64,000 bases of DNA, taken from contig NC_092340.1 of the NCBI RefSeq assembly GCF_046630445.1, forward strand, positions 20,767,001 through 20,831,000, in the 5' to 3' direction. A program made the translations under genes and the position numbers. The DNA comes from Rutidosis leptorrhynchoides. Lineage: Eukaryota > Streptophyta > Magnoliopsida > Asterales > Asteraceae. The notes below the pieces were generated by a model. The model was not told where the DNA came from. It was given only the letters and a program-made list of their open reading frames with translations, and searched no databases. This document shows positions 20,194 to 33,100 of the stretch, one piece after another; positions within the stretch are counted from its first letter, which is position 1, and the number at the start of each line of letters is the position of its first letter.

Positions 20194-22340
20194 TAAATAT
20201 TAAAGATTCAATAAATTATATAAATGATCAGGTTTATATAATAAATGGTAATATATTAAATGTAATTACTAGTACAAGTGAAGGAATAATTGTTATATTA
20301 CTATTATCAACATTATTTTCATTAGTATTATTAATATTAATATTATTAATATTAATATTAATAATTGTATAAATAATATTATTATGAACATTATTATAAT
20401 TATTATTAGTGTTATTATTATCTATTAGAAAATAATACATTTAATTATTATTAACATTAACAATATGATCATTATCATATTTTTTTTATTTATTAGTATC
20501 ATTATTGTTTATTATTCACTATTATTACTAATAAAATTATTATTATTAATATAATAATTATTATTAATTATTATATAAGCTAGAAATCAAAATATTTGTA
20601 CGATCAAATTTCAGATATCCATCTATCTGTTTTACGTATTTGTTTCTACCCCAATCTGTTACACATCGTTTTCGATCGTACCAATCTCATGAACTTTACA
20701 GCTTTTATTTTATTTTTTCTCCTGTTATTGATTGAAAAATAGATTGATTGAAATCTTCCTATAAACAGACCAATACATAAAGTAATGAGCTCATGGAATT
20801 ATCTTTCACAACCAATATCAATTCCTACAACTCCTATCACCACCTTTTGAACAAAACCATGAAGACCATCACCTTTATCCACCCTCATCAGTCGCGAACA
20901 CCACAAAAACCCATGATTCAACCCCATCGTCACACACTTGCTCGTTTTCTGTTTTGTATCTCATCCTTAATACACCACCGATCACCATCAACCCAAAGTT
21001 GCAAACCACCACCACGAGAACCATAACCATAACCCACCTACTCGATAAACCCACAAAACCTGCTCAGACTATTTTTATTTTGTCACCTTTGCTACAGCTG
21101 TACGATGACCCAAGTCATCTATTCTACTTGGCAAAAACCCACCTTCAAATTCGTAAATGCAGTCTACTTGTTTTTCTATTGAAAACCGTCCGAACTACCA
21201 CACCCACACCGTAACCACCACCTCTCCAACAAAACCTACGAAACACCTATCATTTTCATCTTGTTGTTTGATCACCACTGAAATCCTTAAACAAACCCGC
21301 TACTACGTCCTATCCATCTTGCTTCTTGATAAGACAAAACCGAACCAAATCACTTCGATTTAAAGCTGTTGTTTACAGCAGGGAGTGATGTTCGAACAAC
21401 TGCCACCACCACCTTTATTCTCATTATTTTAAATCAAACGATGCCAATTTAATTGGGTCGTATATTTTGAACTCCATGATTGGTTTGGTGAACGCGATGA
21501 AAACAGATGGAATAACTTACGGTTAAGGTATTACTTATATATAGAAAACTACCACAATGCTTTATTGAAGTTACCAAAAGAATTAGGCAAGTGGAAATAA
21601 TTATCCTTCATATGGCCGACCATTAATGGATCCCATACAGCGACTTTTAAATATTTTATTATGATGATGAGGTAATATTAATAAACAATGATCCTCGCTT
21701 TTGGTTCATGCTTTTCCTGTCGATGGTCACCACAGCCAATTCCATTCGATGCACCACTGCTACTCGCTTTTATTTATTTGTTGTTGCTATTTCAACCGAT
21801 GCAACTTGATACTAGAATATCTTTTTCTTTGTGGCAGACAACACCTAACTGCAAACCCCACTTGTTGATATTAAAGAAAAAGAAAACTGATACATATTTT
21901 CCCTAGTTTAGTTTGGACTGTTAACGGGCCAGTTAAATTCATTTTGGATGTGTTGTAGATGGAGCTTGAGCCGAATGCTTGATCTTGGACTCCAAATAAA
22001 AGGGATTAGCTAAGTAGGCTGAGAGGTTTTATCTTCTGATTGGGCTGCCCATTTTGTCGAAGCCCAGAATGCATTTACTGCTTGCTGCTCGATGACTTTT
22101 TTTTTTCTTTCTAAAACTGCCTTGTTTCAATTTTTTCTTACCACGGAGAGTAATAATTAAGATGATAGATGATAATGATGATGATTAGGATATGATATGA
22201 TGATTCATGTTGATGATAATACATATGATGATGTTAAATGGGGATGGTAAAGATTCGATGATGATGATAGAAACATGTTATATGTTAAACAGCATCATAC
22301 ATGATAAGTTAATAAGTGTGCGAATAATTACCATAAAGTA

Positions 22341-22421
22341 TCGAGTGGTACAGTGGTTTGGAAGAAATATTAATAAGCAAGGGGTCACGGGTTAGAGCCC
22401 CGGTTGTGGCAATTTTTTTTT
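22341..22421 (+). promoter_or_regulatory. tRNA-like Pol III module 1 in the left LTR
   Basis: An A-box-like TGGTACAGTGG (22346-22356), a B-box-like GGTTAGAGCCC (22390-22400) and a T9 run ending at 22421 are spaced as in a tRNA gene. The right LTR copy keeps a perfect GGTTCGAGCCC. It is not a functional tRNA, because no anticodon arm or full acceptor stem is evident. Confidence 0.5.
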
Positions 22422-22487
22422 AAAGAAGAAGTAGAATTGCAGACTGAGATGGGTTAAATCGGTGTAATTCGGTATAAACACAGAAAA

Positions 22488-22566
22488 TATTAAGTGGTGT
22501 AGTGGTTAAGGGTATGAGTGTTAAGCGGTACGTCTAAAGTTCGAGACCGGCCTGCAACATCTTTTT
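22488..22566 (+). promoter_or_regulatory. tRNA-like Pol III module 2 in the left LTR
   Basis: TGGTGTAGTGG (22495-22505) resembles an A box, AGTTCGAGACC (22538-22548) a B box, and TTTTT (22562-22566) a terminator. In the right LTR the B box has the C-to-T change expected of methylated CpG decay. Confidence 0.45.
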
Positions 22567-24021
22567 AAGAAACTATTCTCTAAGGTAGTATACTTATTTT
22601 TCATTTTATTACTAATATTATTTCTTTTATAATTATCAGTATTATTATCATTATTATCATTTGTATTAAAAATTATTATTATAGTTATTATTATTATCAG
22701 TATTACTATTATGATAATCATTATTACTAAAAGTATCACTATTTTAAATATATTATCATTTTTTTTATGTCATTACATTAATTAATATTATTAATTATAA
22801 CTTTAGTTTTAAATATATTTAGTATATAGAATATAACTGTATTTTTATGATCTTAAACTAAAAAGATATATATTATAAATTAGGTACAAACTTTAAATAC
22901 ATAGGAGTATATATAATAAGTATACTACTTTTACTAATAAAATATTTTTTTTTGTTTGTTCATTTATATTTTAATATAACTCAAATTTATTAAAAGTATT
23001 ATTATACTAAAAAAATTATGAGTACTTAAAAATATTAATGCCAAGTATTTATTCAAAATAATTTAATAAAGCATATAATATATTATTGTGATAAATTAAT
23101 AAAACATATAAAATAAATATATTTAAGTAATTATTAATATTAAATCACAAGTATATTACTAATATCAAAATATATATTTAATTGAATATTATATGTGTTA
23201 ATCTATACATAAATGATATAGGTTCGTGAATCCAAGGCCAGACCTTACACTTGTTCAATGTCGTCATATGTATTTTTACTACAAAATACAGTATGGTGAG
23301 TTCATTTGCTCCCTTTTACTCTTTACATTTTTGGGACTGAGAATACATGCGCTTTTTTTACAACTGCTTTATTAAATGCTTTTGAAATATATTTGGAACT
23401 GCGAATACATGAAATGCTTTTATAAATATTTGACGAGATAGACACATGCAAAACACTCCTCGAATGAATTATTATGCAGGCCGAAGTTCTGCGGATTATT
23501 ATTGAATTATGTGAACATGATAATTGCTACTATTGAATTATGCGGACATGATAATTGCCACCATTGAATTATGTGGACATGATAATTGCCACCAATTAAA
23601 GTGAATGTTATGTATCGAGAGAATGATTTTATACACAGGTTATGTGTATGATATTTTGTACACGAGATATGTGTACGGTTACAAAGATTCGTTAAAATGA
23701 TTTCGTACACGAGAAAGGTGTACTGTATTTAAAAAGATATCGCATGTACATTACAGGTGGGTATAGGATTCGGGCCCATTTGTACCATGCAGGATTTAAA
23801 TCTTGTGGTCTATCAAAATGATAAATTTTATTGTTTTATGATAAACCTATGAACTCACCAACCTTTTGGTTGACACTTGAAAGCATGTTTATTCTCAGGT
23901 ATGAAAGAAATCTTTCGCTGTGCATTTTGCTCAATTTAAGGACATTACTTGAAGTCGATCATCGCTCTGGGATCAAATGTTGATGACTTCGTCCAGATGG
24001 ATTAGGACGGGGCATTTCAGT

Positions 24022-24033
24022 TGGTATCAGAGC
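24022..24033 (+). promoter_or_regulatory. Primer binding site, initiator tRNA-Met
   Basis: TGGTATCAGAGC lies two bases (GT) after the left LTR. The first seven bases plus that GT are repeated after the right LTR (49026-49034). Confidence 0.9.
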
Positions 24034-24426
24034 GATGGTCTTAGCGAACTAGGTCTTGCATTAGTGTGTCTAACTGATAGTTGTTTAGATGCATTAGTGA
24101 GTCTGGACTTCGACCGTGTCTGCATGTCAAAAGTTTTGCTTATCATTTCTAGTCGAAAATCATCTGCTTATCATCCTTAGGAAGTTACCTGCTTATCATT
24201 CTTAGTCTAGACATGTCTTACTACCTCTATTGCATAGACAGTGTATAGATAAATTCGTATCTTAGCGTATCTGTTACTGTAAACCTTTCCTGACATATTC
24301 CGTAGATTCCTCCGTAACTTATGGGATTTTAGTATTTTATATGCATATTTAAATTATGTATTACAGGGTACTAATCTACATCCTATAATCTATTCTTATC
24401 GAAAATCCTTCATCTGATCGTACGAG

Positions 24427-24985
24427 ATGAATCCCTCAACCAGTTTGAGTTCCTCAGATTTCGATAGTTATTCCGATAGTTATTCCGACAACTATTCCGA
24501 CATGGATATTCACCGAAGCTCCAAAAACAACGTCACCAGAATGAATCAACCAATCAGCCATCCTCAATTCATCTGATGAGTTCGTAGTCTACTTAATCAA
24601 TGAAGACGCGAAGAAGGCGATCCCTTCCACCAATCGAATTGCCCTCTTGGAGAAGAACCTGAAGTACTTACCAGTGAACCAGTCCGAAACACCATTTTCA
24701 CCCTCATTACCCGAATATCTCGCCATGATTATATATCATCTCAAATTCAAAACCTTATTCACTCGCTCATTCCTATCGACAATCATCCCGGAGTAATAAG
24801 TTAACGAGCTTCGCACCCGAGTAGTAGCCTTGAAAAATATGGTGCAAAATGTACCAGCTTCAGCAACAACAACAGTACCACCATCACCAACAGCAACATC
24901 CACATCCCACACCTCAATTTCACAATCTGTTCCACGAACATCAACATCATACGCACCAAGGATACCAAGGAGTACCAACAACAAT
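24427..24985 (+). pseudogene. Decayed Gag-like ORF remnant
   Basis: From ATG 24427 a frame reads MNPSTSLSSSDFDSYSDSYS and so on, with repeated YSD units, and breaks within ~50 codons. Further open pieces follow (IALLEKNLKYLP near 24650, then a Thr/Ser/Pro-rich stretch at about 24801-24985 ending in stops). The position just after the PBS fits a gag, but no capsid or zinc-knuckle motif remains. I do not recognise a specific family. Confidence 0.4.
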
Positions 24986-25112
24986 TAATGATGAAGTATT
25001 GAACCATAACTTCATTAATATTCTGCGAAGAATATGTGGATCCTAATAATTAACGATGAAGTATTGGACCAAAACTTCATTAATATTCTGCGAAGAATAT
25101 GTGGATCCTAAT
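24983..25112 (+). repeat. Tandem duplication of about 65 bp
   Basis: AATTAATGATGAAGTATTG through GAAGAATATGTGGATCCTAAT occurs twice in a row (from 24983 and from 25049) with a few differences. Confidence 0.85.
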
Positions 25113-26718
25113 AGTTTTAGGGATTACTTATTCTAGCTCAATCCAAAAATCAAATGAGTCTAATATTATATTGACTCGTTAAATCCATAATTACATCTGA
25201 AGAAAATATATATGTATATATATTTTCATAAAGATTGTGTTTAAAAAAAAATATTTCGTACACACTGTTAATGATGAAAATATTTTAATGGGTAGGTAAT
25301 ACCCGAGGAATATTTAGATTTCACATTAATATGTCACACTGTACATTCTTCAATTCAGATTCAGCAGTCATTAACAATTTTGCTCAAATCCGCACATATA
25401 TTTATCTGTTCACCGAAGAACAACTATTTTCATTCAAATTCAATTTCATATTTGGATTTTGACCTATCAGAATCCAACAAGTGGCATAATGAAGAAAACA
25501 TTTGACGGAATAAAATTTGTTAGAAACAAACAAATTAACTATGATAAATTTTGTTAAGAATCTACGCTAACAAAATCCTAGCTAACTGTTCCTAGCTAAC
25601 TGATTACATTTTAATTTATCACAATTTTATTTATCGTCATTTAATTTCTGTTATTTATTTTACGCACTTTAAATATCGGGACACGTATACAATGTTTTGA
25701 CATATCATATCGACCCATCTATATATATATTTCGGAACAACCATAGGCACTCTATATGCGAATGTTGGAGTTAGCTATACAGGGTTGAGGTTGATTCCAA
25801 AATATATATATACTTTGAGTTGTGATCGAGTCTGAGACGTATACGGGTCATGATACATATTAATTTAATCGAATATTATATATTAAACCATATATGAATT
25901 ATTGGACTGTTAACTGTGGAGTATCGACTGTGGGCTAATAACATTAGACATTAAAAATAAATTAAAATATTGATTATAACGTATGAAACTAAACATTTCT
26001 TCAAGTTTGCCACTTGATTTCATCTTAAACCTCATTTGTATCTTGACTATTATTATCTGCATTCAAACCTTTCACGGATCTTGGGAACACCTCAATTTAT
26101 AGAATGAACCAACCGCACTTCATCTACTGAAGGAAAGATTGATACATATAGTTATGCACTTGAAACACTCAGAACCTGAGTAAACATTTAACACGTATCT
26201 GAGCTATCTTCTTTGGTGTTATTATTACCCAAAATAACTCTACAATCCCTTTTCAAGGTAGTAAATTTTGTCACAGCTCCAACAAGATAACTTCAATTTT
26301 TCGTACGAAACAACCTTATTATAACGTTGAATTATATGCGTGCTCTTTTATTGTTACCGGGAAACCTTTTATATTCCATCATATTACCAGCAGACGTACC
26401 AGCAACCTCGTTGCTCCTTGGCTTAAATCCCTCTGACAAATCACTATATTTATCTATTGAAGTCTCATCATGCAATCATCCGTATCTTGTAACAAGAATT
26501 GCCATACCAATTACCGGAAATCAGCAAATCTGTATTGTGAATCTCGCGACGTTTCCACACCAACAGTTATATGTATCCATATGACATTTATCTCTTAGAA
26601 TTATGATCTCTCATTCTGAAATTCTGAAAAGCACTCAGTCACAAATCAATACTCTGAATGTTGAAAAAGCTGAATGAAGCAGCAGAAACCATAGACAACC
26701 GTAAACGACCTTAATCAT
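25113..26718 (+). other. Internal non-coding region of the 4.1-kb-LTR element, left part
   Basis: No RT, RNase H or integrase motif is visible in any frame. A short frame from ATG 26608 (MISHSEILKS...) ends after 24 codons and may once have continued across the Athila insertion into 43577-43738. Confidence 0.6.
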
Positions 26719-27075
26719 TGATAATGCTAAAAACGAACATATATTTCATAGCATTATTCCTCAAGAAAGACAAGCTTTTAGTTGCAATTGTTCTATTTAC
26801 AAGTGATATTCGTTTAAATAATAAAAGGTGAAGACAAAAGACAGATTCGACGAATTGAAGACGCAAACGACCAAAAAGCTCAAAAGTACAAAAGACAATA
26901 AAAAAGGTTCCAATTATTGATAAGAAACGTCTCGAAATCACAAGAGTACAAGATTCAAAACGCAAAGTACAAGATATTAAATTGTACGCGAGGACGTTCG
27001 AAAATCCGGAACCGGGACCAGAGTCAACTCTTAACGCTCGACGCAACGGACTAAAAATTACAAGTTAACTATGTA

Positions 27076-27083
27076 TATAAATA
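27076..27083 (+). promoter_or_regulatory. Possible TATA box in the Athila LTR
   Basis: TATAAATA within ATGTATATAAATATAATATA. It would place the RNA start near 27105-27115 and the GC-rich hairpin within the first ~130 nt of the transcript. The surrounding DNA is AT-rich, so the call is tentative. The 3' LTR has the same motif. Confidence 0.35.
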
Positions 27084-27185
27084 TAATATAATATATAATT
27101 AATTATATTAATTATATATATATTATATATATATATTAAAAACCGTCGGCAGAGAAAACTCCAAGGACTGAGCTGTAAAATCATC

Positions 27186-27233
27186 CTCCGCGACTCGCGG
27201 AGTTTGAAGGGGATTTTGCCGCGAGTCGCGGAG
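27186..27233 (+). repeat. GC-rich palindrome pair forming a 15-bp hairpin
   Basis: CTCCGCGACTCGCGGAG (27186-27202) is a palindrome around a central C. CCGCGAGTCGCGGAG (27219-27233) is the exact reverse complement of its first 15 bases, so the two can also pair with each other around an 18-nt loop. The same pair is at 42021-42068 in the 3' LTR, and related pairs are at 29049-29096 and 37261-37308. Confidence 0.85.
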
Positions 27234-28709
27234 CCCCAAATTTCAACTCTGGCTATAAAGCAAACCGAATTCTGATCAAAATTTCATATTCTATTTTCTC
27301 TCTTCTCTATCTATACGATATATATATATATATAATTTATATTTTAATTTTAATTATAATTCTAATAATAAGGGTATGTTAGCGAATGTTGTAAGGGTGT
27401 AAGTCGAAATTCTGTCCGTGTAACGCTACGCTATTTTTAATCATTGTAAGTTATGTTCAACCTTTTTATATTAATGTCTCGTAGCTAAGTTATTATTATG
27501 CTTATTTAAAACGAAGTAATCATGATGTTGGGCTAATTACTAAAATTGGGTAATTGGGCTTTGTACCATAATTGGGGTTTGGACAAAAGAACGACACTTG
27601 TGGAAATTAGACTATGGGCTATTAATGGGCTTTATATTTGTTTAACTAAATGAAAGTTTGTTAATGTTAATATAAAGATTTACAATTGGGCGTCCCTATA
27701 AATTACCATATACACTCGATCGGACACGATGGTTAGGGTATTTATATGTACGAATAATCGTTCATTTAACCGGACACGGGAATGGATTAATAGCCACTAG
27801 AATAATTAAAACAGGGGTGAAATTACATTCAAGGGTAATTGGTGTAATTGTTAACAAAGTAGTAAAACCTTGGTTTACACGCAGTCGATAACCTTGTGTA
27901 TTCATTAAACAAAGTATTAAAACCTTGTTACAATTCGAATCCCCAATTAGTTGGAATATTTAACTTCGGGTATAAGAATAATTTGATGAGGACACTCGCA
28001 CTTTATATTTATGACTGATGGACTGTTATGGACAAAAACCAGACGGACATATTAAATAATCCAGGACAAAGGACAATTAACCCATGGGCATAGAACTAAA
28101 ATCAACACGTCAAACATCATGATTACGGAAGTTTAAATAAGCATAATTCTTTTATTTCATATTTAATTTCCTTTATTTTATATTTAATTGCACTTCTAAT
28201 TATCGCACTTTTATTTATTGTTATTTAATCGCACTTTTAATTATTGTACTTTTTAATTATCGCAATTTTATTTTATCGCATTTTTATTATTTGCAATTTC
28301 ATTATCGTTATTTACTTTACGCTTTAATTTAAGTCTTGTATTTATTTTATATTTTACATTAGGTTTTAACTGCGACTAAAGTTTTAAAATCGACAAACCG
28401 GTCAATAAACGGTAAAAACCCCCCTTTATAATAATAATATTACTTATATATATGTTTGTATTTTTATAAAAGTAAACTAATATAGCGTTGAGCTTTGTTT
28501 AAAGATTTCCCTGTGGAACGAACCGGACTTACTAAAAACTACACTACTGTACGATTAGGTACACTGCCTATAAGTGTTGTAGCAAGGTTTAAGTATATCC
28601 ATTCTATAAATAAATAAATATCTTGTGTAAAATTGTATTGTATTTAATAGTTTTTCCTAGTAAATTTATAAGCTATTTTATATACACCTCGTACGACATC
28701 AAGTATTTT

Positions 28710-28727
28710 TGGCGCCGCTGCCGGGGA
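28710..28727 (+). promoter_or_regulatory. Primer binding site, tRNA-Asp type
   Basis: TGGCGCCGCTGCCGGGGA, eight bases after the 5' LTR and identical to the PBS of the gag-pro Athila. The shared one-base departure from the tRNA-Asp complement supports a common ancestor. Confidence 0.92.
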
Positions 28728-29885
28728 ATATCTTAAAAGCCGGAAGCGCAACGCTAATAAAAAAAAAAAAAAAAAAATTTTTTTAGTTACTTTTATTAAA
28801 AGTCGTTTTTGTAAAAATACGTTTTAATTATTCGAAAATATAAAAAGAAAAACAAAAATATATGTATTTTTAAGATTTTGTTAAATATTTAAGTTTTATA
28901 AGTTTCTTTATTTTTATTTTAGTTTATAAAAATATAAGTTTAATTTTAATATCTTTTATTTATATAAAAATTAAAAACAGAAAATAAAATAAATAAATAA
29001 ATAAAGAAAAACGCGTTGAAGATAAAACCTGTCAGCTGAAATTCTGAACCCCGCGACTCGCGGGGTTTTCTTTATAAATTGCCGCGACTCGCGGAGGGTA
29101 TCTGACAGGCGACAGGAAGCCCTAATCGAGCATTAATTACGGTAATTATTAATTAATTATTATTTAAACCTAATTATTATTATTATTATTATTAGTTTTA
29201 TTTTTATTTTTACTTTTTATTTAATTTATGTATTTAGTATTAATTAGTTTTATTAAATTATAAAATTAGTAGTTTTATTAAAATAAATAATATAAAAATA
29301 ATATTTTTATAAAAATTGTACTTTTTACAACTTTTTGTATATTTTTATATTTTGTCCCTTTTTAATCGTTGTAGCGTAATATTTGTATTTTTTAGCTCAT
29401 ATTTAATTTTAAACTTAGTTTTTGCTATAGTTATTTTTACTCCTAGATTTTTAGACTTTGCCGTAGAATTCCTTAAGTGCTTTTTCTTTAGACTAAGATT
29501 TAGGTGCTTTAGAATTTTGCGACGCCTTTTTAAGTTTTAGTTTCTTTTTAAGTTATTTCCATTTGGGATTTAGTTTTTCCTGTAAGCTTTAATATTTTTA
29601 GACACCTTTTACTATGTACCAATTATCATTCCAATTAGTAATTTCAATTTGCGATTATAATTTTAAGTTAGTTGTAGTAATAAGGTTAGGTTAGTCAAGT
29701 ATTTTTAAGTCTTTATAAGTTTCTTTTATTTTTCCGTCACCTTTTATTTTTCAACCATTTTTTTTTTTTCGACCTTTTGCGACGAAATCTTTTTCTCTCT
29801 TATTTCTCGCCATCCTAGTTTTTAGGACTTAGAATTTTTTCTACTTCTTATCTAAATTTCTTAAAATTACGAAAATTTATTTTAA
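28728..29885 (+). other. Untranslated leader of the full-length Athila
   Basis: AT-rich, without a long ORF. It contains an A/T homopolymer run (about 28758-28790) and a GC-rich palindrome pair (29049-29065 and 29082-29096). From about 29800 onward the sequence is nearly identical to the leader of the gag-pro element. Confidence 0.7.
29049..29096 (+). repeat. GC-rich palindrome pair in the leader
   Basis: CCCCGCGACTCGCGGGG (29049-29065) differs from the LTR copy at both members of one base pair, so it stays perfectly self-complementary. CCGCGACTCGCGGAG follows at 29082-29096. Confidence 0.8.
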
Positions 29886-30104
29886 GTGGTTAAATTGATA
29901 GACATCAAAATTTTCTGGTTTGTAGTAATAGTTGGATTTGTACGTGGACCGGGTTATTGGAGCCAAACAGTCCTCAATTATATTGAGACCAAACGAATCC
30001 TGCCCCTCTGCTGCATCTTTTGGCTATTCGAAACGTGGGCAAAATCAGAAAAGTCTATTGATTGGATAACTTATTATAATTTTTCTTTCCTTTTTAAAAA
30101 CTAA
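29886..30104 (+). CDS. Conserved leader ORF upstream of gag-pol (72 aa)
   Basis: The same ORF as at 7256-7474, with 71 of 72 residues identical, ending 15 nt before the gag-pol ATG. The conserved tract extends upstream to about 29800. Its function is unknown, and the conservation may reflect an RNA element instead of a protein. Confidence 0.4.
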   Translation: MVKLIDIKIFWFVVIVGFVRGPGYWSQTVLNYIETKRILPLCCIFWLFETWAKSEKSIDWITYYNFSFLFKN

Positions 30105-30119
30105 TAGGATATTCAGTGA

Positions 30120-33100
30120 ATGCATCGAGCAAGACGTTCATCACCTTTTGTACGTTCACCACCTGTAACCAGATCAAGACATTTAGCAAATATAACCGCC
30201 GTTGATTTTTCTTTAGAATCGTCATCTAGTCGACCAAGTACTTCAGTTCAAATTTCCGATAATCCATTTTTTGAACCCAACCTCACAATTGAGAATCCGG
30301 AAAATATTCAGGAACGGTTCGTAGATCCTGAACCACTAAACTTTCCTCCGGAACCACCAATCATTCAAACAGAGATTGTTGAGGAACAAACCATTAAAAC
30401 AGAATCATCTAGTGATACCGATTCAACAAATTCAATTATGGAGAATCTGGAACCTTTAAGTATGGAAGACCGAATGAGAGCTAAACGCACTGGCCAAGGT
30501 CACGCAATTACTCATCCGGACATTAATGCGCCAGATTATGAAATCAAAGGACAAATTCTACACATGGTGACTAATCAATGCCAATTTAGTGGTGCGCCGA
30601 AGGAAGATCCAAATGAACATCTACGTACCTTTAATAGGATCTGCACACTATTTAAAATCCGAGAAGTGGAGGATGAACAGATATACCTCATGTTATTTCC
30701 CTGGACTTTAAAGGGAGAAGCCAAAGATTGGTTGGAATCGTTACCTGAAGGGGCGATTGATACATGGGACGTTTTAATTGACAAATTTCTTAAACAATTC
30801 TTTCCTGCATCTAAAGCCGTAAGACTTCAAGCAGAAATCGTTACGTTCACACAGAAGCCAAATGAAACTCTATATGAGGCGTGGACAAGATATGGAAAGT
30901 TGTTAAGAGGATGTCCGCAACATGGTTTAGACACCTGTCAAATAGTACAAATATTCTACCGAGGATGCGACATCACTACAAGGAAAGACATAGATATAGC
31001 AGCTGGTGGTTCTATTATGAAGAAAACCGAAACTGATGCTTACAAAATTATTGATAACACTGCTTCCCACTCACATGAGTGGCACCAAGAAAAAGATATC
31101 ATTAGATCATCTAAAGCAGCTAGAGCCGATTCTAGCCATGACTTAGATTCCATTTCCGCAAAGATAGATGCTGTGGAGAGACGAATGGAAAAGATGACTA
31201 AGGATATTCACTCAATACGAATTAGTTGTGAGCAGTGTGGAGGACCACATTTGACAAAAGATTGTCTCAATATTGAATTAACAATAGAACAAAGAGAGAA
31301 TATTTCATACATAAACCAAAGGCCTGGAAATAATTATCAGAATAATTATCAACCGCCAAGACCAATTTACAATCAAAACCAGAATTATAACCGAAATATT
31401 CCATACAACAACCAACAAGGTCCTAGCAATCAACAAGTATCCAATAATACTTACAATCAGCAAAGACCTAATTTTCAAAACAAACCACCACAACAAACCG
31501 ATGATAAAAAGCCGAATTTAGAAGATATGATGACGAAGCTAGTTGAAACTCAAACACAGTTTTTCACATCTCATAAACAAACCAATGAACAAAATGCTCA
31601 AGCATTTAGAAATCAACAAGCTTCTATTCAAAATCTGGAACAAGAAGTAAGTAACCTAGCAAGGTTAATAGGTGAAAGAAAACCGGGAAGTCTACCTAGC
31701 GATACAAATGCTAACCCCCGGAATGAAACAGCTAAAGCTATTACCACAAGAAGTGGTACAACACTTAAACCACCTGAAATACCTGTAACTTCTGATGAAA
31801 CTATTCCTACTCCACAAGAACCACAACCTGATCAAGATAAGGAAAAAGAACCGGTAGTTGAAAAGGTTAATGAAGATAACACAGTTAAGGATAAACCTTA
31901 TGTTAAACCATATCAACCACCACTTCCTTACCCGAGTAAAATGAAGAAAGAAAAACTTGAAGCCGAGCAATCCAAATTCTTGGATATGTTTAAACAGATA
32001 AATGTAAATCTTCCTTTCATTGATGTGATTTCAGGAATGCCAAGATATGCTAAATTCTTGAAAGATCTAATCTCAAATAGAAAGAAAATGGAAGAACTCT
32101 CGGCTGTTACTATGAATGCTAATTGTTCAGCAGTGCTGTTGAATAAGATACCAGAAAAACTATCTGATCCAGGAAGTTTCACAATTCCATGTTTTCTGGG
32201 TAGTCTTAGTTCAATAGAAGCATTGGCAGACTTAGGTGCTAGTATAAATCTAATGCCGTATTCACTATACGCTAAACTAGACCTTGGAGAATTGAAACCA
32301 ACCAGAATAAGCATACAACTAGCCGATAGATCAATAAAATATCCTAGAGGGATAATGGAGAACATGCTAGTTAAAGTTGGTACTTTAGTATTTCCAGTAG
32401 ATTTTGTTGTTTTAGACATGGAAGAAGATTCTCAAGTTCCTCTCATATTAGGAAGACCATTCTTAAACACGGCTAAAACAATGATAGACGTGTTCGGTAA
32501 GAAACTGACCCTAAGTATAGAGGATGAGAATGTAACCTTTTCAGTTGATAGAGCAATGCAACAACCACAATCTGCAGATGATACATGTTATTATATTCAA
32601 ACTATAGATGCACATGCAGAATTATTAGAAGAATTTCCAGAATTACAAGGAACAGGAGAATGTTCTTTAGGAGAAGGTAATGAACCAATTGATGAAGCTG
32701 AAATGTTAGCTACACTTATAGCTAATGGATATGAACCAACAACAGAAGAAATTCAAATGCTAAAAGAAGAAGACAGATATCGATATAAATCATCGATAGA
32801 AGAACCTCCGAAATTAGAGTTAAAGCCACTTCCAAACCATTTGGAATACGCTTATTTACATGGTGAATCTGAATTACCTGTAATAATATCGTCTTCTCTT
32901 ACTGAAAATGAGAAATCACAACTCATTTCTGTGTTGAAAGCTCAAAAACCAGCCATTGCATGGAAGATTCATGATATTAAAGGAATAAGTCCTTCGTATT
33001 GCACACATAAAATCCTTATGGAAGAAGGTCATAAAACGTATGTGCAACGCCAACGAAGACTAAATCCTAATATGCAAGATGTAGTTAAGAAAGAGATTAT

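Larger units (their letters stand above)
26719..28701 (+). repeat. 5' LTR of the full-length Athila
   Basis: Starts TGATAATGCT and ends TACGACATCA. It contains a TATA-like box (27076-27083), the paired GC-rich hairpin (27186-27233) about 105 bp downstream, and blocks shared with the LTR of the gag-pro Athila. Confidence 0.95.

Noticed and set aside
20793-21363. Overlapping His/Pro/Thr-rich ORFs repeated at 45789-46274
   Set aside because: They lie within the 4.1-kb LTR in both copies. The frames differ between copies (stop and start changes) and composition is CCA-rich, so coding is not supported.
22341-22421. True tRNA gene
   Set aside because: Only A-box and B-box-like motifs and a T-run are seen. 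An acceptor stem and anticodon arm could not be drawn, and the B box is mutated in this copy.
24736-25046. Overlapping ORFs on both strands near 24.8-25.0 kb
   Set aside because: They follow a low-complexity CAA/CCA-rich stretch. Only the decayed frame described as a Gag-like remnant was kept, at low confidence.
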